Positions 55,609 to 64,000 of a stretch of DNA of 64,000 nt are shown in pieces. The stretch is from an uncultured Bryobacterales bacterium (GTDB lineage Bacteria; Acidobacteriota; Terriglobia; Bryobacterales; UBA6623): contig CATOTH010000004.1 of assembly GCA_951813065.1 (NCBI GenBank), positions 248,001-312,000 of the forward strand, given 5' to 3'. Position 1 is the first letter of the stretch, and each line of letters begins with the position of its first letter. The notes under the pieces are model-generated. The model was not told the DNA's origin. It worked only from the letters and a program-made list of their open reading frames with translations, and did not search any database. Position numbers and translations under genes: made by a program.

Positions 55609-58600
55609 ATGTACGTCGAACTCCACAGCGCGTCGGGCTTCAGTTTCCTCGAAGGGGCATCGGATCCGGAGGATCTGCTGGGAGAGGCCGCGAACTTGGG
55701 CTACGAGGCCTTGGCATTGTGCGACCGCGATTCCGTTTCCGGGGCGCCTCGCTTCTTCCAGGCCGCTCGCGCAGCTGGCGTGCGGGCGCTGGTCGGTTGC
55801 GAGATCTCGCTTGACCAGCCGGATGTCAGGAAGGGAACACCTAACGCGGTCCTGGATCGGCGCCTGACCGTCTTGGTCGAGAGCCGCGAAGGCTACCGGA
55901 ATCTCTGCCGACTGCTCACCCGCGTGAACCTGCGCGCGCCCAAGGGAGAGGGCCGCGCCCGCTGGGAGGACATCGAAGAGCACGCCTCCGGGCTGGTCGC
56001 GCTGCTTCACGATCTCCGTGACGAAGGCGAGGTGCGAGGCATCTTCGGTGATGGGAGCGTCTATGTCGAATTGCAGCGCCACATGCTGCGCGAGCAGGAG
56101 CGCGCCAACCGTGACCGGATTGAATTCGCTCGCTTGCACCGCTTGCCGCTGCTCGCCACGAACGGAGTCCGCTACGACACAGCAGACCGCAAGCATCTCT
56201 ACGATGCGCTTGCCTGCCTGCGGTTCAAGCGCAAACTCGACGACGCCGGTCGGCTGCTCGATGCCAGCGCCGAACGCTATCTCAAGCCTCCACGGCAGAT
56301 GGAACAGCTCTTCGCCGATATCCCGGAGGCGGTGGCACACGCATCCGAGCTCGCACAGCGCCTCGACTTCACACTTGAGGATCTGGGGTACAAGTTTCCG
56401 CAGTACCCGTTGTCGCCGGGTGAGACACCCACGTCCTTCCTGCGCGGGGTGACCTTGCGCGGAGCGTCCGAGCGCTACCGCGGCTCTCCCTGCCGCGAAC
56501 GGGCGTTCCGCCAGATCGACCGCGAACTCGTGCTCATTGCCAAGCTGGGCCTCGAAGGCTACTTCCTGATCGTCTGGGAGTTGGTTGAATTCGCCCGTCG
56601 GCACGGCATCCTTTGCCAGGGAAGGGGATCGGCAGCCAACTCGGCCGTCTGTTATTCGCTCGGCATCACCGCCGTTGACCCTGTCGGCATGGACCTGCTC
56701 TTCGAGAGGTTTCTCTCTGAAGAGCGCAGCGAATGGCCCGACATCGACATCGACCTGCCGTCCGGCGACCAGCGCGAGCGCGTGATCCAGCATGTCTACG
56801 AGCGCTATGGGGAGCGTGGGGCTGGCATGACGGCGAACGTGATCACCTACCGTGGCAAGAGTGCCGTGCGCGAGATGGGCAAGGTGCTTGGATTCCCCGA
56901 AGAGGTGATCGGACGACTGGCGAAGTCGATCAACGGATTCGAATATGTCGACAGCCACGACGACCTGCTCAACCAGGCGCGCGAGGCCGGGCTTGACCGC
57001 AACGACCCGCGAGTTGCGCACTGGCTGCGGCTCTGCCTCGAAGTCCGGGGGCTGCCGCGTCATCTTGGCCAGCACTCCGGTGGCATCGTCATTTGCCAAG
57101 GGGACCTTGATGCCGTCGTCCCGCTCGAAAACGCGCGTATGCCAGGACGCGTTGTTGTGCAGTGGGACAAGGAAGATTGCGCCGATCTCGGCATTGTCAA
57201 GGTGGACCTGCTGGGCCTGGGCATGATGGCGGTGCTCGAGGAGGCAACCGCGGTGATCCGGGCGCGCGGAGGCTCGTTTGACCTTGCCCGGATTCCTGCC
57301 GACGATCCCGAGACCTACCGGATGATCCAGAGCGCTGACACGGTCGGCGTCTTCCAGATCGAGAGCCGCGCCCAGATGGCGACGCTGCCGCGGATCCGTC
57401 CGGCCTGCTTCTACGACCTGGTTGTCGAAGTGGCGATCATCCGCCCGGGACCGATCACGGGCAACATGGTGCACCCGTACATCAACCGCCGCCTGGGGCG
57501 TGAGCCCGTCCGCTACGCGCATCCGTCGCTCGAGCCGATCCTCAAGCGCACGCTGGGAGTGCCGCTCTTTCAGGAGCAGCTTCTCCGGATAGCGATGACC
57601 GCTGCGGGTTTCACGGGCGGTCAAGCCGAGCAGCTCCGTCGCGCGATGGGCTTCAAGCGCTCGGTCGAGCGCATGGGGGAGATCGAGGCCCGGCTGCGCC
57701 GTGGTCTGGCGAGCAACGGTATCGAGGGAGCCGCAGCCGACGAGATCGTGCGGTCTATCTCGTCTTTCGCGCTCTACGGCTTTCCTGAGTCCCACTCGGC
57801 GAGCTTCGCGCTGCTCGCCTATGCAAGCTCGTACCTCAAGGCGCACTACCCGGCCGAGTTTCTCGCGGCCCTGCTGAACTGCCAGCCAATGGGGTTTTAC
57901 TCCCCCGCCGTGCTGGTGAAGGACGCGCAGCGGCACGGCGTGCGCGTGCAGCCGATTGATGTCAACGAATCGGTCATGCGCTGCGCGGTCGGCGATACGC
58001 AGGCCAAGGCGTTGCGCGCTGCGCCGGGCGCAGCCTCAAGTGTCCGTTTGGGCCTCATGTACGTGGGGGCGCTGCGAGCCGAGACAGCCAACGGGATCGT
58101 GGATGAGCGCATCCGGGCGGGTTGTTTCCGATCGATCGGGGAGTTCGTCCGGCGCGTCCGCCTGCAAAAGAACGAACTCGACGCGCTGGCGGAGATCGGA
58201 GCGTTCAATTCGCTGGGAGAAGAGATGCACCGACGCGAGGCGCTGTGGCAGGTTGAGAGTGTTTGGCGCCCGAAGGGACCGCTCTTCGAGGGGCAAGATG
58301 ACGTGTTGCCTGATCCGGGCCCGCTCGCCCCAATGAGCCCGCTGGAGCGCCTCCAGGCGGATTACCGTGCCTCGGGCCTGACGGTCGGAAAGCATCCCAT
58401 GCACTACATACGCGGGCAGACTGCCGGGCTAGGCATTCTTTCATCGCGCGAGGTCGAAGCAGTCCCCGATGGCCAGCGGGTACGCGTCGCCGGAGCGGTG
58501 ATCACCCGGCAGCGTCCTGGGACCGCGAAGGGATTTTGCTTCGTGACGCTTGAGGACGAGACAGGAGTCGCGAACCTGATCTTGACCCCGCAGATCTTCC

Positions 58601-58749
58601 AGACCTATCGGCTCACGGTGATGAACGAGCCCTTCCTGCTGGCAGAGGGACTCTTGCAGAATACCGAGGGCACGGCCGCCGTGAAGGTCGACGCGCTGAG
58701 GCCTCTGACCGTGCCGGCATTGGGTATCGAGTCGCACGACTTCCATTGA
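55609..58749 (+). CDS. dnaE2: DnaE2, error-prone DNA polymerase III alpha
   Basis: About 1046 residues from ATG 55609, typical for DnaE2 and shorter than DnaE1. It has an N-terminal PHP domain (MYVELHSASGFSFLEGASDP). The C-family palm has ILCQGRGSAANSAVCYSLGI and the catalytic acidic cluster EWPDIDIDLPSGDQRERVIQ near residue 378. The finger region is NGFEYVDSHDDLLNQAREAG, and the helix-hairpin-helix and OB-fold ending is TAKGFCFVTLEDETGVANLI. It lacks the long C-terminal clamp-binding tail of DnaE1. With imuA and imuB it forms the mutasome that bypasses DNA lesions. It starts 23 bases after imuB. Confidence 0.95.
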   Translation: MYVELHSASGFSFLEGASDPEDLLGEAANLGYEALALCDRDSVSGAPRFFQAARAAGVRALVGCEISLDQPDVRKGTPNAVLDRRLTVLVESREGYRNLCRLLTRVNLRAPKGEGRARWEDIEEHASGLVALLHDLRDEGEVRGIFGDGSVYVELQRHMLREQERANRDRIEFARLHRLPLLATNGVRYDTADRKHLYDALACLRFKRKLDDAGRLLDASAERYLKPPRQMEQLFADIPEAVAHASELAQRLDFTLEDLGYKFPQYPLSPGETPTSFLRGVTLRGASERYRGSPCRERAFRQIDRELVLIAKLGLEGYFLIVWELVEFARRHGILCQGRGSAANSAVCYSLGITAVDPVGMDLLFERFLSEERSEWPDIDIDLPSGDQRERVIQHVYERYGERGAGMTANVITYRGKSAVREMGKVLGFPEEVIGRLAKSINGFEYVDSHDDLLNQAREAGLDRNDPRVAHWLRLCLEVRGLPRHLGQHSGGIVICQGDLDAVVPLENARMPGRVVVQWDKEDCADLGIVKVDLLGLGMMAVLEEATAVIRARGGSFDLARIPADDPETYRMIQSADTVGVFQIESRAQMATLPRIRPACFYDLVVEVAIIRPGPITGNMVHPYINRRLGREPVRYAHPSLEPILKRTLGVPLFQEQLLRIAMTAAGFTGGQAEQLRRAMGFKRSVERMGEIEARLRRGLASNGIEGAAADEIVRSISSFALYGFPESHSASFALLAYASSYLKAHYPAEFLAALLNCQPMGFYSPAVLVKDAQRHGVRVQPIDVNESVMRCAVGDTQAKALRAAPGAASSVRLGLMYVGALRAETANGIVDERIRAGCFRSIGEFVRRVRLQKNELDALAEIGAFNSLGEEMHRREALWQVESVWRPKGPLFEGQDDVLPDPGPLAPMSPLERLQADYRASGLTVGKHPMHYIRGQTAGLGILSSREVEAVPDGQRVRVAGAVITRQRPGTAKGFCFVTLEDETGVANLILTPQIFQTYRLTVMNEPFLLAEGLLQNTEGTAAVKVDALRPLTVPALGIESHDFH

Positions 58750-58827
58750 CGAAGATCCGCTGGCGCGATCCCACAGGCCGCCAAGCGCCCGCGAGCCGGT
58801 GCTATCATCAGCCCGGAGGCTACCGCA

Positions 58828-59778
58828 ATGAATCGCAGAAGTTTTCTCGGTGGCGCCCTGGCGGGCGCACCAGCCCTCGCGGCTGCCGGCGCTGCTTCGC
58901 CGCGCGGCGATGTGCCCACCCGGGTCTTCGGGAAGACCGGGGAGAGCCTGACCGTCATCGGCCAGGCCGGTGGCCGATTCCCGCTTTGTACCTTTGACGA
59001 GGCGAAGTCGATCGTCCAGCGTGCGTATGACCTCGGCATCAACTACTTCGATAACGCCCACAGCTACTGGGGCGGCCGCTCCGAGGAAGTCTTCGGGGCG
59101 GTCCTGCCACCAGTTCGCAAGGATGTCTTCATCACCACCAAGACCACCGACCGAACGCGAAAGGGGGCGGAAGCCGAACTGCGCCTTTCGCTGAAGCGGC
59201 TCAAGACCGACTATGTCGACTTGTGGCAGATCCACTCTGTTGGCGAAATGGACGACGTCGACCAGATTTTTGGTCCCGGCGGAGCGATCGAGGCCTTCGA
59301 AGCTGCGAAGAAGGCGGGACTTTGCCGCTTCATCGGCTTCACCGGCCATCGAGACCCCAACGTGCACATGGCGATGCTGGAGCGTTATGACGACTACGAC
59401 ACCATCCTGATGCCGCTGCACCCTGCGGATCCCTCGTACCTGAGTTTCGAGAACATGGTGCTGCCCGAAGCCAGGAAGCGCGGCTTGGGCATCCAGGGAA
59501 TGAAGAGCCTTGCCAACGCCAAGCTGCTACAGTCCCTCAGCGTCAGGCAGTGCATTCAGTACGTCCTGAGTCTGCCCATCCACTGCTTGGCGGTTGGCTG
59601 CACCACGATCGGCCAGATTGAGGACGACGTGCGGATTGCGCGCGAGTTTCGTTATTACGACGACAAGGAGATGACCGCGATCCGCGATCGTGCCAAGAAG
59701 CTCGCGGGTGCAGGTCTTGAAGACTGGAAACGCGATCTGCAACAGGCGTCAAACCGTCCAGAATACACGGGAGCCTAG
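58828..59778 (+). CDS. aldo/keto reductase, Tat-exported
   Basis: 316 residues. A twin-arginine signal (MNRRSFLGGALAGAPALAAA) leads into the aldo/keto reductase barrel: the Tyr/Asp region LGINYFDNAHSYWGGRSEEV (Asp and Tyr of the catalytic tetrad), KDVFITTKTTDRTRKGAEAE (Lys), DYVDLWQIHSVGEMDDVDQI (His) and CRFIGFTGHRDPNVH. An export signal on this normally cytoplasmic fold is a habit of this phylum. It may act on a sugar or glycoside in the periplasm. It is followed after four bases by a sugar-isomerase-like gene. Confidence 0.85.
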   Translation: MNRRSFLGGALAGAPALAAAGAASPRGDVPTRVFGKTGESLTVIGQAGGRFPLCTFDEAKSIVQRAYDLGINYFDNAHSYWGGRSEEVFGAVLPPVRKDVFITTKTTDRTRKGAEAELRLSLKRLKTDYVDLWQIHSVGEMDDVDQIFGPGGAIEAFEAAKKAGLCRFIGFTGHRDPNVHMAMLERYDDYDTILMPLHPADPSYLSFENMVLPEARKRGLGIQGMKSLANAKLLQSLSVRQCIQYVLSLPIHCLAVGCTTIGQIEDDVRIAREFRYYDDKEMTAIRDRAKKLAGAGLEDWKRDLQQASNRPEYTGA

Positions 59779-59781
59779 CCA

Positions 59782-60759
59782 TTGAATGCGGCCGCTTGCG
59801 AACTAACAGAGGCTTGCGCGTCGAATCCAGCCGCCTGTAAGCCCGACGTCGCTCCCCTGTCCCGCCGCGCGTTGCTGGCCGGGCTCGTAGCCGCGAAGGC
59901 CGCTCTTCCGGCAGCGCCTACCGTCGGCCTCAGCTTCGGCTCGTACGCCCTGTGGATGCTGACGTGGGAAGACTCGCTCGAACTGATCGCCCGCACGGGC
60001 TACGACGGGGTGGAACTCGCTCTCATGCCGGATTGGCCGACGGAACCGAAACTGCTTTCCGCGAGGGACCGACTGCGGATCCGGTCGAGACTCCTGGACC
60101 TCGGGTTGGCCCTGCCGGCGCTGCTCGAAAACCTTAGGGCGCTGGATCCGGTTCGAACGCAGGCGGAAAACCTGGAGCGCCTTCGGCGGGCGATTGACCT
60201 CGGGGCTGAGTTGGCACCGGGGAAGCCGCCGCTCTTCGAAACGGTGCTGGGACGCAACCCAGGGAAATGGGACGAGATCAAGCATGAATTGGCTGATGCC
60301 GTGGGCGAGTGGGCGCGCGTGGCGGCCGACGCCGACACGGTCATCTGCTTCAAGCCGCATGCGAACCATGCTGTGAACAACGTCGACCGTAGCCTTTGGC
60401 TTGTCAGTCAGGTGGGCAGCCCGCACTTCCGGTGTACCTATGACTACAGCCACCTCTGGCTCGCAGGGCACGATCTCGTCGAATCGCTGGATGCGTTACT
60501 ACCAGTAAGCCCCTACGTGCACCTGAAAGACGCGAGAGGGACTTCGGAAGACTATCGCTTCCTGCTGCCCGGGGATGGCGAGACGGACTACGTGACGATG
60601 TTCCGCCGCATGCGTCAGGCTGGATACCGGGGATACGCCAACGTCGAGATCAGCGCCCAGATCCACAAGCTGCCGGAATTCGAGCCGATCGCTGCGGCCA
60701 GAATCTGCTACGACCGCATGGCGTCCGCTTTCGAGGAGGCTCAGCTACTACGTCCGTGA
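59782..60759 (+). CDS. sugar phosphate isomerase/epimerase-like TIM barrel
   Basis: About 325 residues from a TTG at 59782, the only convenient start. A Tat-like region (LSRRALLAGLVAAKAALPAA) is followed by the xylose-isomerase-like barrel: VGLSFGSYALWMLTWEDSLE, ELIARTGYDGVELALMPDWP, TVICFKPHANHAVNNVDRSL, and VHLKDARGTSEDYRFLLPGD. The metal ligands His, Glu and Asp appear in order (KPHANH, CTYDYSHLWLAG, HLKDAR). Four bases separate it from the aldo/keto reductase, so they probably form an operon for processing of an exported sugar. Confidence 0.8.
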   Translation: MNAAACELTEACASNPAACKPDVAPLSRRALLAGLVAAKAALPAAPTVGLSFGSYALWMLTWEDSLELIARTGYDGVELALMPDWPTEPKLLSARDRLRIRSRLLDLGLALPALLENLRALDPVRTQAENLERLRRAIDLGAELAPGKPPLFETVLGRNPGKWDEIKHELADAVGEWARVAADADTVICFKPHANHAVNNVDRSLWLVSQVGSPHFRCTYDYSHLWLAGHDLVESLDALLPVSPYVHLKDARGTSEDYRFLLPGDGETDYVTMFRRMRQAGYRGYANVEISAQIHKLPEFEPIAAARICYDRMASAFEEAQLLRP

Positions 60760-61954
60760 GACGTGCGGGAGCGGTAGCGAAGGCATCGAGTTCGAACGAT
60801 CGACCTTCCAGCGGAGCGGGGCACTTCGGCTAGCCATATTCGAGCGGCACGCCAATCATCGGCTTCGATCCAGCGGCTAGAAGATGGTCGCTGTTGCAAA
60901 TCACCAATCTGCTTGGCGTGCATTCCGGGCCGCAAGCCAGCAACCTCTTTGAGGAAGAAACTCTAACTTCTCCAATCACCATTGGTCTCAGCTGAAGCAT
61001 CGCTCCCGACGGATTGCTGTTCGACGACTGGACACATCGGAAGCTACTGGGGCGCCAGAGACGGTCTCCAAATCACCGACACACAGTGTTGGCTGGCTTG
61101 AAACACAATAGGGCTTTCCCTGGATCTCGGGGAACAACTTCCCCCGCCCAGCGGCCCGCACTGGACCGCGGGGCTGCCCCTGTGCTGCTCCGAGCCGGGC
61201 TCGGAGCACGGGTTCCGGCCCGGGTTGGCCTTGGCTATGAGTGCTGGCTTGGAGGAGGGCTTCCGAAGAAACCTCGCTAGTGAATGATCGCCTGTCCGAA
61301 CCCAAACTGATGTTGGGGCATTGGTAGCACCAATGAACAACGGGGCGCGACTGCCGGAACCGCGCCCGCACAGCAAGTAAGCAGCTGATGGCGGGTTTCT
61401 CGGCTGGATGATCGATTAGATCGTCGGACAGACCGCGCTCGGGGTTTGAGTCGGCCTGGCCGTCGACCCGCCGGGCTGTGTCTACTTCCTGATGTCACTC
61501 AACTCAAGACAATCCCACATCTCTTCTCATGGAGGCAATCTCCGTCTCGCGGTAGGGCGCTGCAAACCCCAACCGAAGCTTCTGCAGATCAAGGGCGTCG
61601 ATGACATGCTTGATCTTGTTCACGACAGAGCGCCGATCCCCGCCGTCAATTCTGGGCTTCCTAGCCAACGCTGCGAGCTTGAATTGCCGCGACTGACCGG
61701 CCTGGCACCACGTGGTTTGTAGCGAGACTCTCGCTGCTGGCTGCCGCGAACTGACGCAGTAGACGGTTCTCCTCAAGGCGGGGCTTTCCAGCGCCGGAAC
61801 GGATCAAGCACCAGATTCCGTGCTTGGTAGCAGGCTGGGCAGTTCGCCCACATCCGAACAGTAAGACCAATGCCTTACAGAGATTCGCGACAGATCATTC
61901 CCAAAGTGGCAGGAAATCGGACCGTAGATCCGAATTCAAACACTCCGGGGCTTT
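60760..61954. other. long gene-free region
   Basis: About 1.2 kb between the isomerase gene and the FitAB-type pair. Frames on both strands lack domains, ribosome sites and protein-like patterns. It holds a perfect palindrome at 61186-61208. It may be decayed mobile DNA. Confidence 0.4.
61186..61208. repeat. perfect palindrome
   Basis: TGCTCCGAGCC, one base, then GGCTCGGAGCA: an 11-bp inverted repeat with a single central base, in GC-rich gene-free DNA. It could be the foot of a repetitive hairpin element or a protein site; no T-run follows on either strand. Confidence 0.5.
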
Positions 61955-61972
61955 CATAATGCTGTCATTATG
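61955..61972. promoter_or_regulatory. palindromic operator of the FitAB-type pair
   Basis: A perfect inverted repeat, CATAATG - CTGT - CATTATG, 37 bases upstream of the antitoxin ATG, in an AT-rich stretch that can hold the promoter. The symmetry and position fit antitoxin autorepression. Confidence 0.6.
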
Positions 61973-62009
61973 CTATCTTGCTATGAGCAGGAGAACCGTA
62001 GGTGAGCCG

Positions 62010-62267
62010 ATGGCTACGATAACAGTGCGCCGACTCGACGACGCAGTGTGGCGGCGATTGAAAGCTCGTGCTGAGGCCAACGGCAGGTCAGTGGAGAGCG
62101 AAGTCAGGCGTATCCTTGGCCGTGCAGTTGAGGACGACATGGATTCAAAGAGAAGGTCCTTCTTGGCTCGCGTGGAAGAACTCAGAACGGAAATGACTGC
62201 GATGGGTCCACAAACACCCAGCGAGATTCTCATCCGCGAGGACCGGGATCGCGGACACCGGTCCTGA
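62010..62267 (+). CDS. FitA-type ribbon-helix-helix antitoxin
   Basis: 85 residues from ATG 62010 (AGGTGA ribosome site). The Arc/FitA fold shows clearly: ATITVRRLDDAVWRRLKARA, then EANGRSVESEVRRILGRAVE, with a variable acidic C-terminal tail that would wrap the toxin. It lies two bases before the PIN toxin gene, the usual order. Confidence 0.9.
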   Translation: MATITVRRLDDAVWRRLKARAEANGRSVESEVRRILGRAVEDDMDSKRRSFLARVEELRTEMTAMGPQTPSEILIREDRDRGHRS

Positions 62268-62269
62268 CG

Positions 62270-62728
62270 ATGCGGATCGTTGTGGACGCGAGCGTAGCGA
62301 CGAAATGGTTCGTTCCTGAAACTGACTCGGCGTCTGCGATGCAACTTCTGGACCACTCATACGACCTCTACGCACCCCGCTTGCTAGCGTCGGAGGTCGC
62401 GAATACACTGTGGCGAAAGGCCAACTCAGGGTCTCTTGACAACTACCAAGCCGCTCGCATGGCAGCCGCTGTCACGGACCTGCCCCTGACGTGGATGGAC
62501 GACGAAGCGACATGCGCCGAGGCGTTGAGGATAGCGCTTGAAATTGGCCATCCTGCATACGATTGCACCTATCTCGCGCTCGCGCTTCGCATTGGAGCCA
62601 GGATGATCACAGCTGACAAGCGATTCGTCACGGCAGTCGCTGCAACGGAATACAAACCGGCCGTGGTTCTGCTTTGGGATCTCAACGGCCCTGACGCCCA
62701 CGGTCTGGTCCAGATGCGAGCGTCGTAG
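62270..62728 (+). CDS. VapC/FitB-type PIN-domain toxin
   Basis: 152 residues with the PIN acidic set: Asp in MRIVVDASVATKWFVPE, Glu in LLASEVANTLWRKA, Asp in GHPAYDCTYLALALRI and Asp in MITADKRFVTAVAATE. It is complete and partners the FitA-type antitoxin; the predicted activity is RNA cleavage. The start is ATG 62270, two bases after the antitoxin stop. Confidence 0.92.
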   Translation: MRIVVDASVATKWFVPETDSASAMQLLDHSYDLYAPRLLASEVANTLWRKANSGSLDNYQAARMAAAVTDLPLTWMDDEATCAEALRIALEIGHPAYDCTYLALALRIGARMITADKRFVTAVAATEYKPAVVLLWDLNGPDAHGLVQMRAS

Positions 62729-63546
62729 CGAGGCCGAACGGTTCAAGATGGTACTTGCGGCGTGAGGCCACGCATAGCGGTCTGGCCCGTGTCGGATGCG
62801 GCACTTGGGGATCCTCTCTTCGGGTGGAGCTTCTCGCGCACTCCGGGACCCCCTTCCCGCAGGACGATGTGCTCCTCGGTGTTCGGATGAGGCACTTCGC
62901 AACTGCCAGATGACCGGCATCGCCGACCAGCAGCAAGAAATCCGCTTCGAACAGAGTTCACCGAACTAGCGACGTCGAAAAAACCTGACCTTCCCGGTCG
63001 GGCCGGTCAACTTATTCGGTACGCAACGGTGCGCCGACCCGAACCGCAGTTCGAGGTTGCCAAGCTTCGGGCTGATTCCGACCGAGCAATCGCAGAATTC
63101 GATCCGGATCATCATCCGTACCGAGTGAGACAATCCAACCGGAGCGAATCGACGCCGCATGTCTGGCTGCTGTTCGGAGGAGACCTCCGTCAAGTAGGAG
63201 CCGACCGTTGCATCTCAAGTGACAGTCAGTTGTCATTCGTCTACCCCTCCGACGGCAGCGAGGATTTCGCCGCCCTTCGAAATCCCGGCGGCAGCCTCGC
63301 CTTGAAGGTCAACCGTGGCCGACAGATCAGGGCTCGCGCTCGAACTGAAGAAACCAGAGGTTGTGTCAGGCACTGATTCGCTCTCGGCAATCCAAGAGCC
63401 GGATGGAAAGCGATGGGTTTCGGTCAGGCCCCCTCCTCTCGGCCGGGTGGCGGTGAACGGACTCGCCAACCACTGCCACCAAAGCCTGCCAAGACCCCAG
63501 CCTCGCGGCGGTGCGCCGGTTGGCTGGGGCGGCCTCAGCGTGGTGC
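62729..63546. other. gene-free region with weak hairpin
   Basis: About 800 bases with no convincing gene. Near the right end lies an inverted repeat CCCCAGCC/GGCTGGGG (63495-63502 with 63522-63529, 19-nt loop), about 18 bases after the TonB receptor stop on the minus strand. It lacks a T-run, so it is a weak terminator candidate. Confidence 0.4.
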
Positions 63547-64000
63547 CTAGAAATAGTAGGACAAGGATGCTTGCATGATTCTCGCGGGGCGAGAGTTCGC
63601 GATCAGTCCTCCCTGAATTCCGTCGAACGAAGCGGCTGCTACGTTGAGATTGCCGAGCTGCGCTGCGTTTAGGGCATTGAATGCGTCGAGGCGAACCTGC
63701 AACCTGCGCCTGTTCTCGAACTGGAAGTTCTTCTGCAGGCTCAGATTCATGTTGAACTGCCCCGGCATGTCCAGAATGTTGCGGCCGGAGTTACCAGGAT
63801 GGAACGGCGTGAATCCATAGGCGCTCTGAACGCACTCGATGCCGTTGTTGTTCTCGGTGCCGATGCAGGGAACGCGCTCGAAGGCGGTGGTGTCATACCA
63901 CGGAAAATCGACACCCTTGCGGCCAGGTCCTGCGTTATCGGGCTGGTAGCCATGCGCGATCCGGTTGGGGCGTCGCGACTCGCCCGCGTTCAAGTCGAAG
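63547..64000 (-). CDS. TonB-dependent receptor, C-terminal part, cut by the window edge
   Basis: The last 150 or so residues of a third Oar-like receptor, continuing past the right edge. Typical barrel-end motifs are seen: TPFHPGNSGRNILDMPGQFN, NMNLSLQKNFQFENRRRLQV, RLDAFNALNAAQLGNLNVAA and the terminal aromatic QASLSYYF. It differs from the receptors at 32910 and 36450 in this region, so it is a separate paralogue. Confidence 0.85.
   Translation of the reverse strand, partial: FDLNAGESRRPNRIAHGYQPDNAGPGRKGVDFPWYDTTAFERVPCIGTENNNGIECVQSAYGFTPFHPGNSGRNILDMPGQFNMNLSLQKNFQFENRRRLQVRLDAFNALNAAQLGNLNVAAASFDGIQGGLIANSRPARIMQASLSYYF

Noticed and set aside
55582..57936. Long leftward frame of 784 codons
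   Set aside because: It is antisense to dnaE2, a product of high GC content, with no domain of its own.
61044..61376. Leftward frame of 110 codons, Cys/Ser/Gly-rich
   Set aside because: It briefly looked like another Cys-rich secreted protein, but it has no signal peptide, is not acidic, and spans a palindrome; likely non-coding.
63029..63376. Rightward frame of 115 codons near the right edge
   Set aside because: No domain or ribosome site and low-information composition; treated as part of a gene-free region.
1..64000. CRISPR array or prophage
   Set aside because: No regularly spaced direct repeats and no phage structural or integrase genes were seen.

Overview
The window looks like a chromosomal segment of a Gram-negative acidobacterium, probably of the Solibacter/Bryobacter type. 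This is inferred from gene content only: two Tat-exported DUF1552 plus cytochrome-like DUF1592 pairs, Oar-type TonB receptors with an N-terminal carboxypeptidase-regulatory domain, a MacB-type orphan permease, DUF1080 and PQQ-propeller proteins, sulfatases, and an imuA-imuB-dnaE2 mutagenesis cassette. Base composition is GC-rich with one clear AT-richer island (about 18.8-19.8 kb).

Layout. 0.5-4.3 kb: a DUF1552/DUF1592 pair. 4.7-12.2 kb: the most unusual locus, a family of small secreted acidic cysteine-rich proteins together with a secreted ankyrin-repeat protein and an ECF-type sigma factor. About 1.4 kb of this module (sigma 3' end, structured leader, ankyrin gene, start of a Cys-rich gene) is present twice as large inverted arms (5650-7081 and 9105-10510) around a decayed IS21-type istA. 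A hairpin leader is shared by three transcription units, and one base pair has changed in a compensatory way between copies. 12.4-14.6 kb: a graveyard of frameshifted genes (HigBA, an HNH-type protein, a small membrane protein, transposase fragments). 14.8-17.9 kb: two convergent sulfatases. 18.0-19.8 kb: small membrane proteins. 19.9-24.9 kb: a second DUF1592/DUF1552 pair with an inserted LamG-like domain. 25.1-30.2 kb: exported esterase, DUF1080, PQQ propeller with EF-hands, and Gfo/Idh oxidoreductase. 30.2-39.7 kb: an ABC-type permease and two paralogous TonB-dependent receptors. 40.0-41.3 kb: tpiA, secG and tRNA-Leu(GAG). 41.2-45.4 kb: an octahaem HAO-like cytochrome with a membrane partner, and an arylsulfotransferase. 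46.0-52.1 kb: VapBC, a lipoprotein glycosidase-like enzyme, a PhoD-like phosphatase and a dead VapBC. 52.3-60.8 kb: an EEP nuclease/phosphatase divergent from imuA-imuB-dnaE2, then Tat-type aldo/keto reductase and TIM-barrel isomerase genes. 62.0-62.7 kb: a FitAB/VapBC pair. 63.5 kb to the edge: the 3' end of a third TonB receptor.

How it fits together. Most of the window encodes an outer-membrane and periplasmic economy for degrading complex, partly sulfated polymers (sulfatases, arylsulfotransferase, esterase, DUF1080, DUF5060-type enzyme, PhoD, TonB receptors, Tat-exported dehydrogenases). Toxin-antitoxin pairs in several states of decay, IS remnants and the inverted duplication mark genome plasticity. 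The best candidate for an undescribed system is the ECF sigma / leader hairpin / ankyrin / Cys-rich microprotein cassette at 4.7-11.7 kb. Its function cannot be read from sequence alone.
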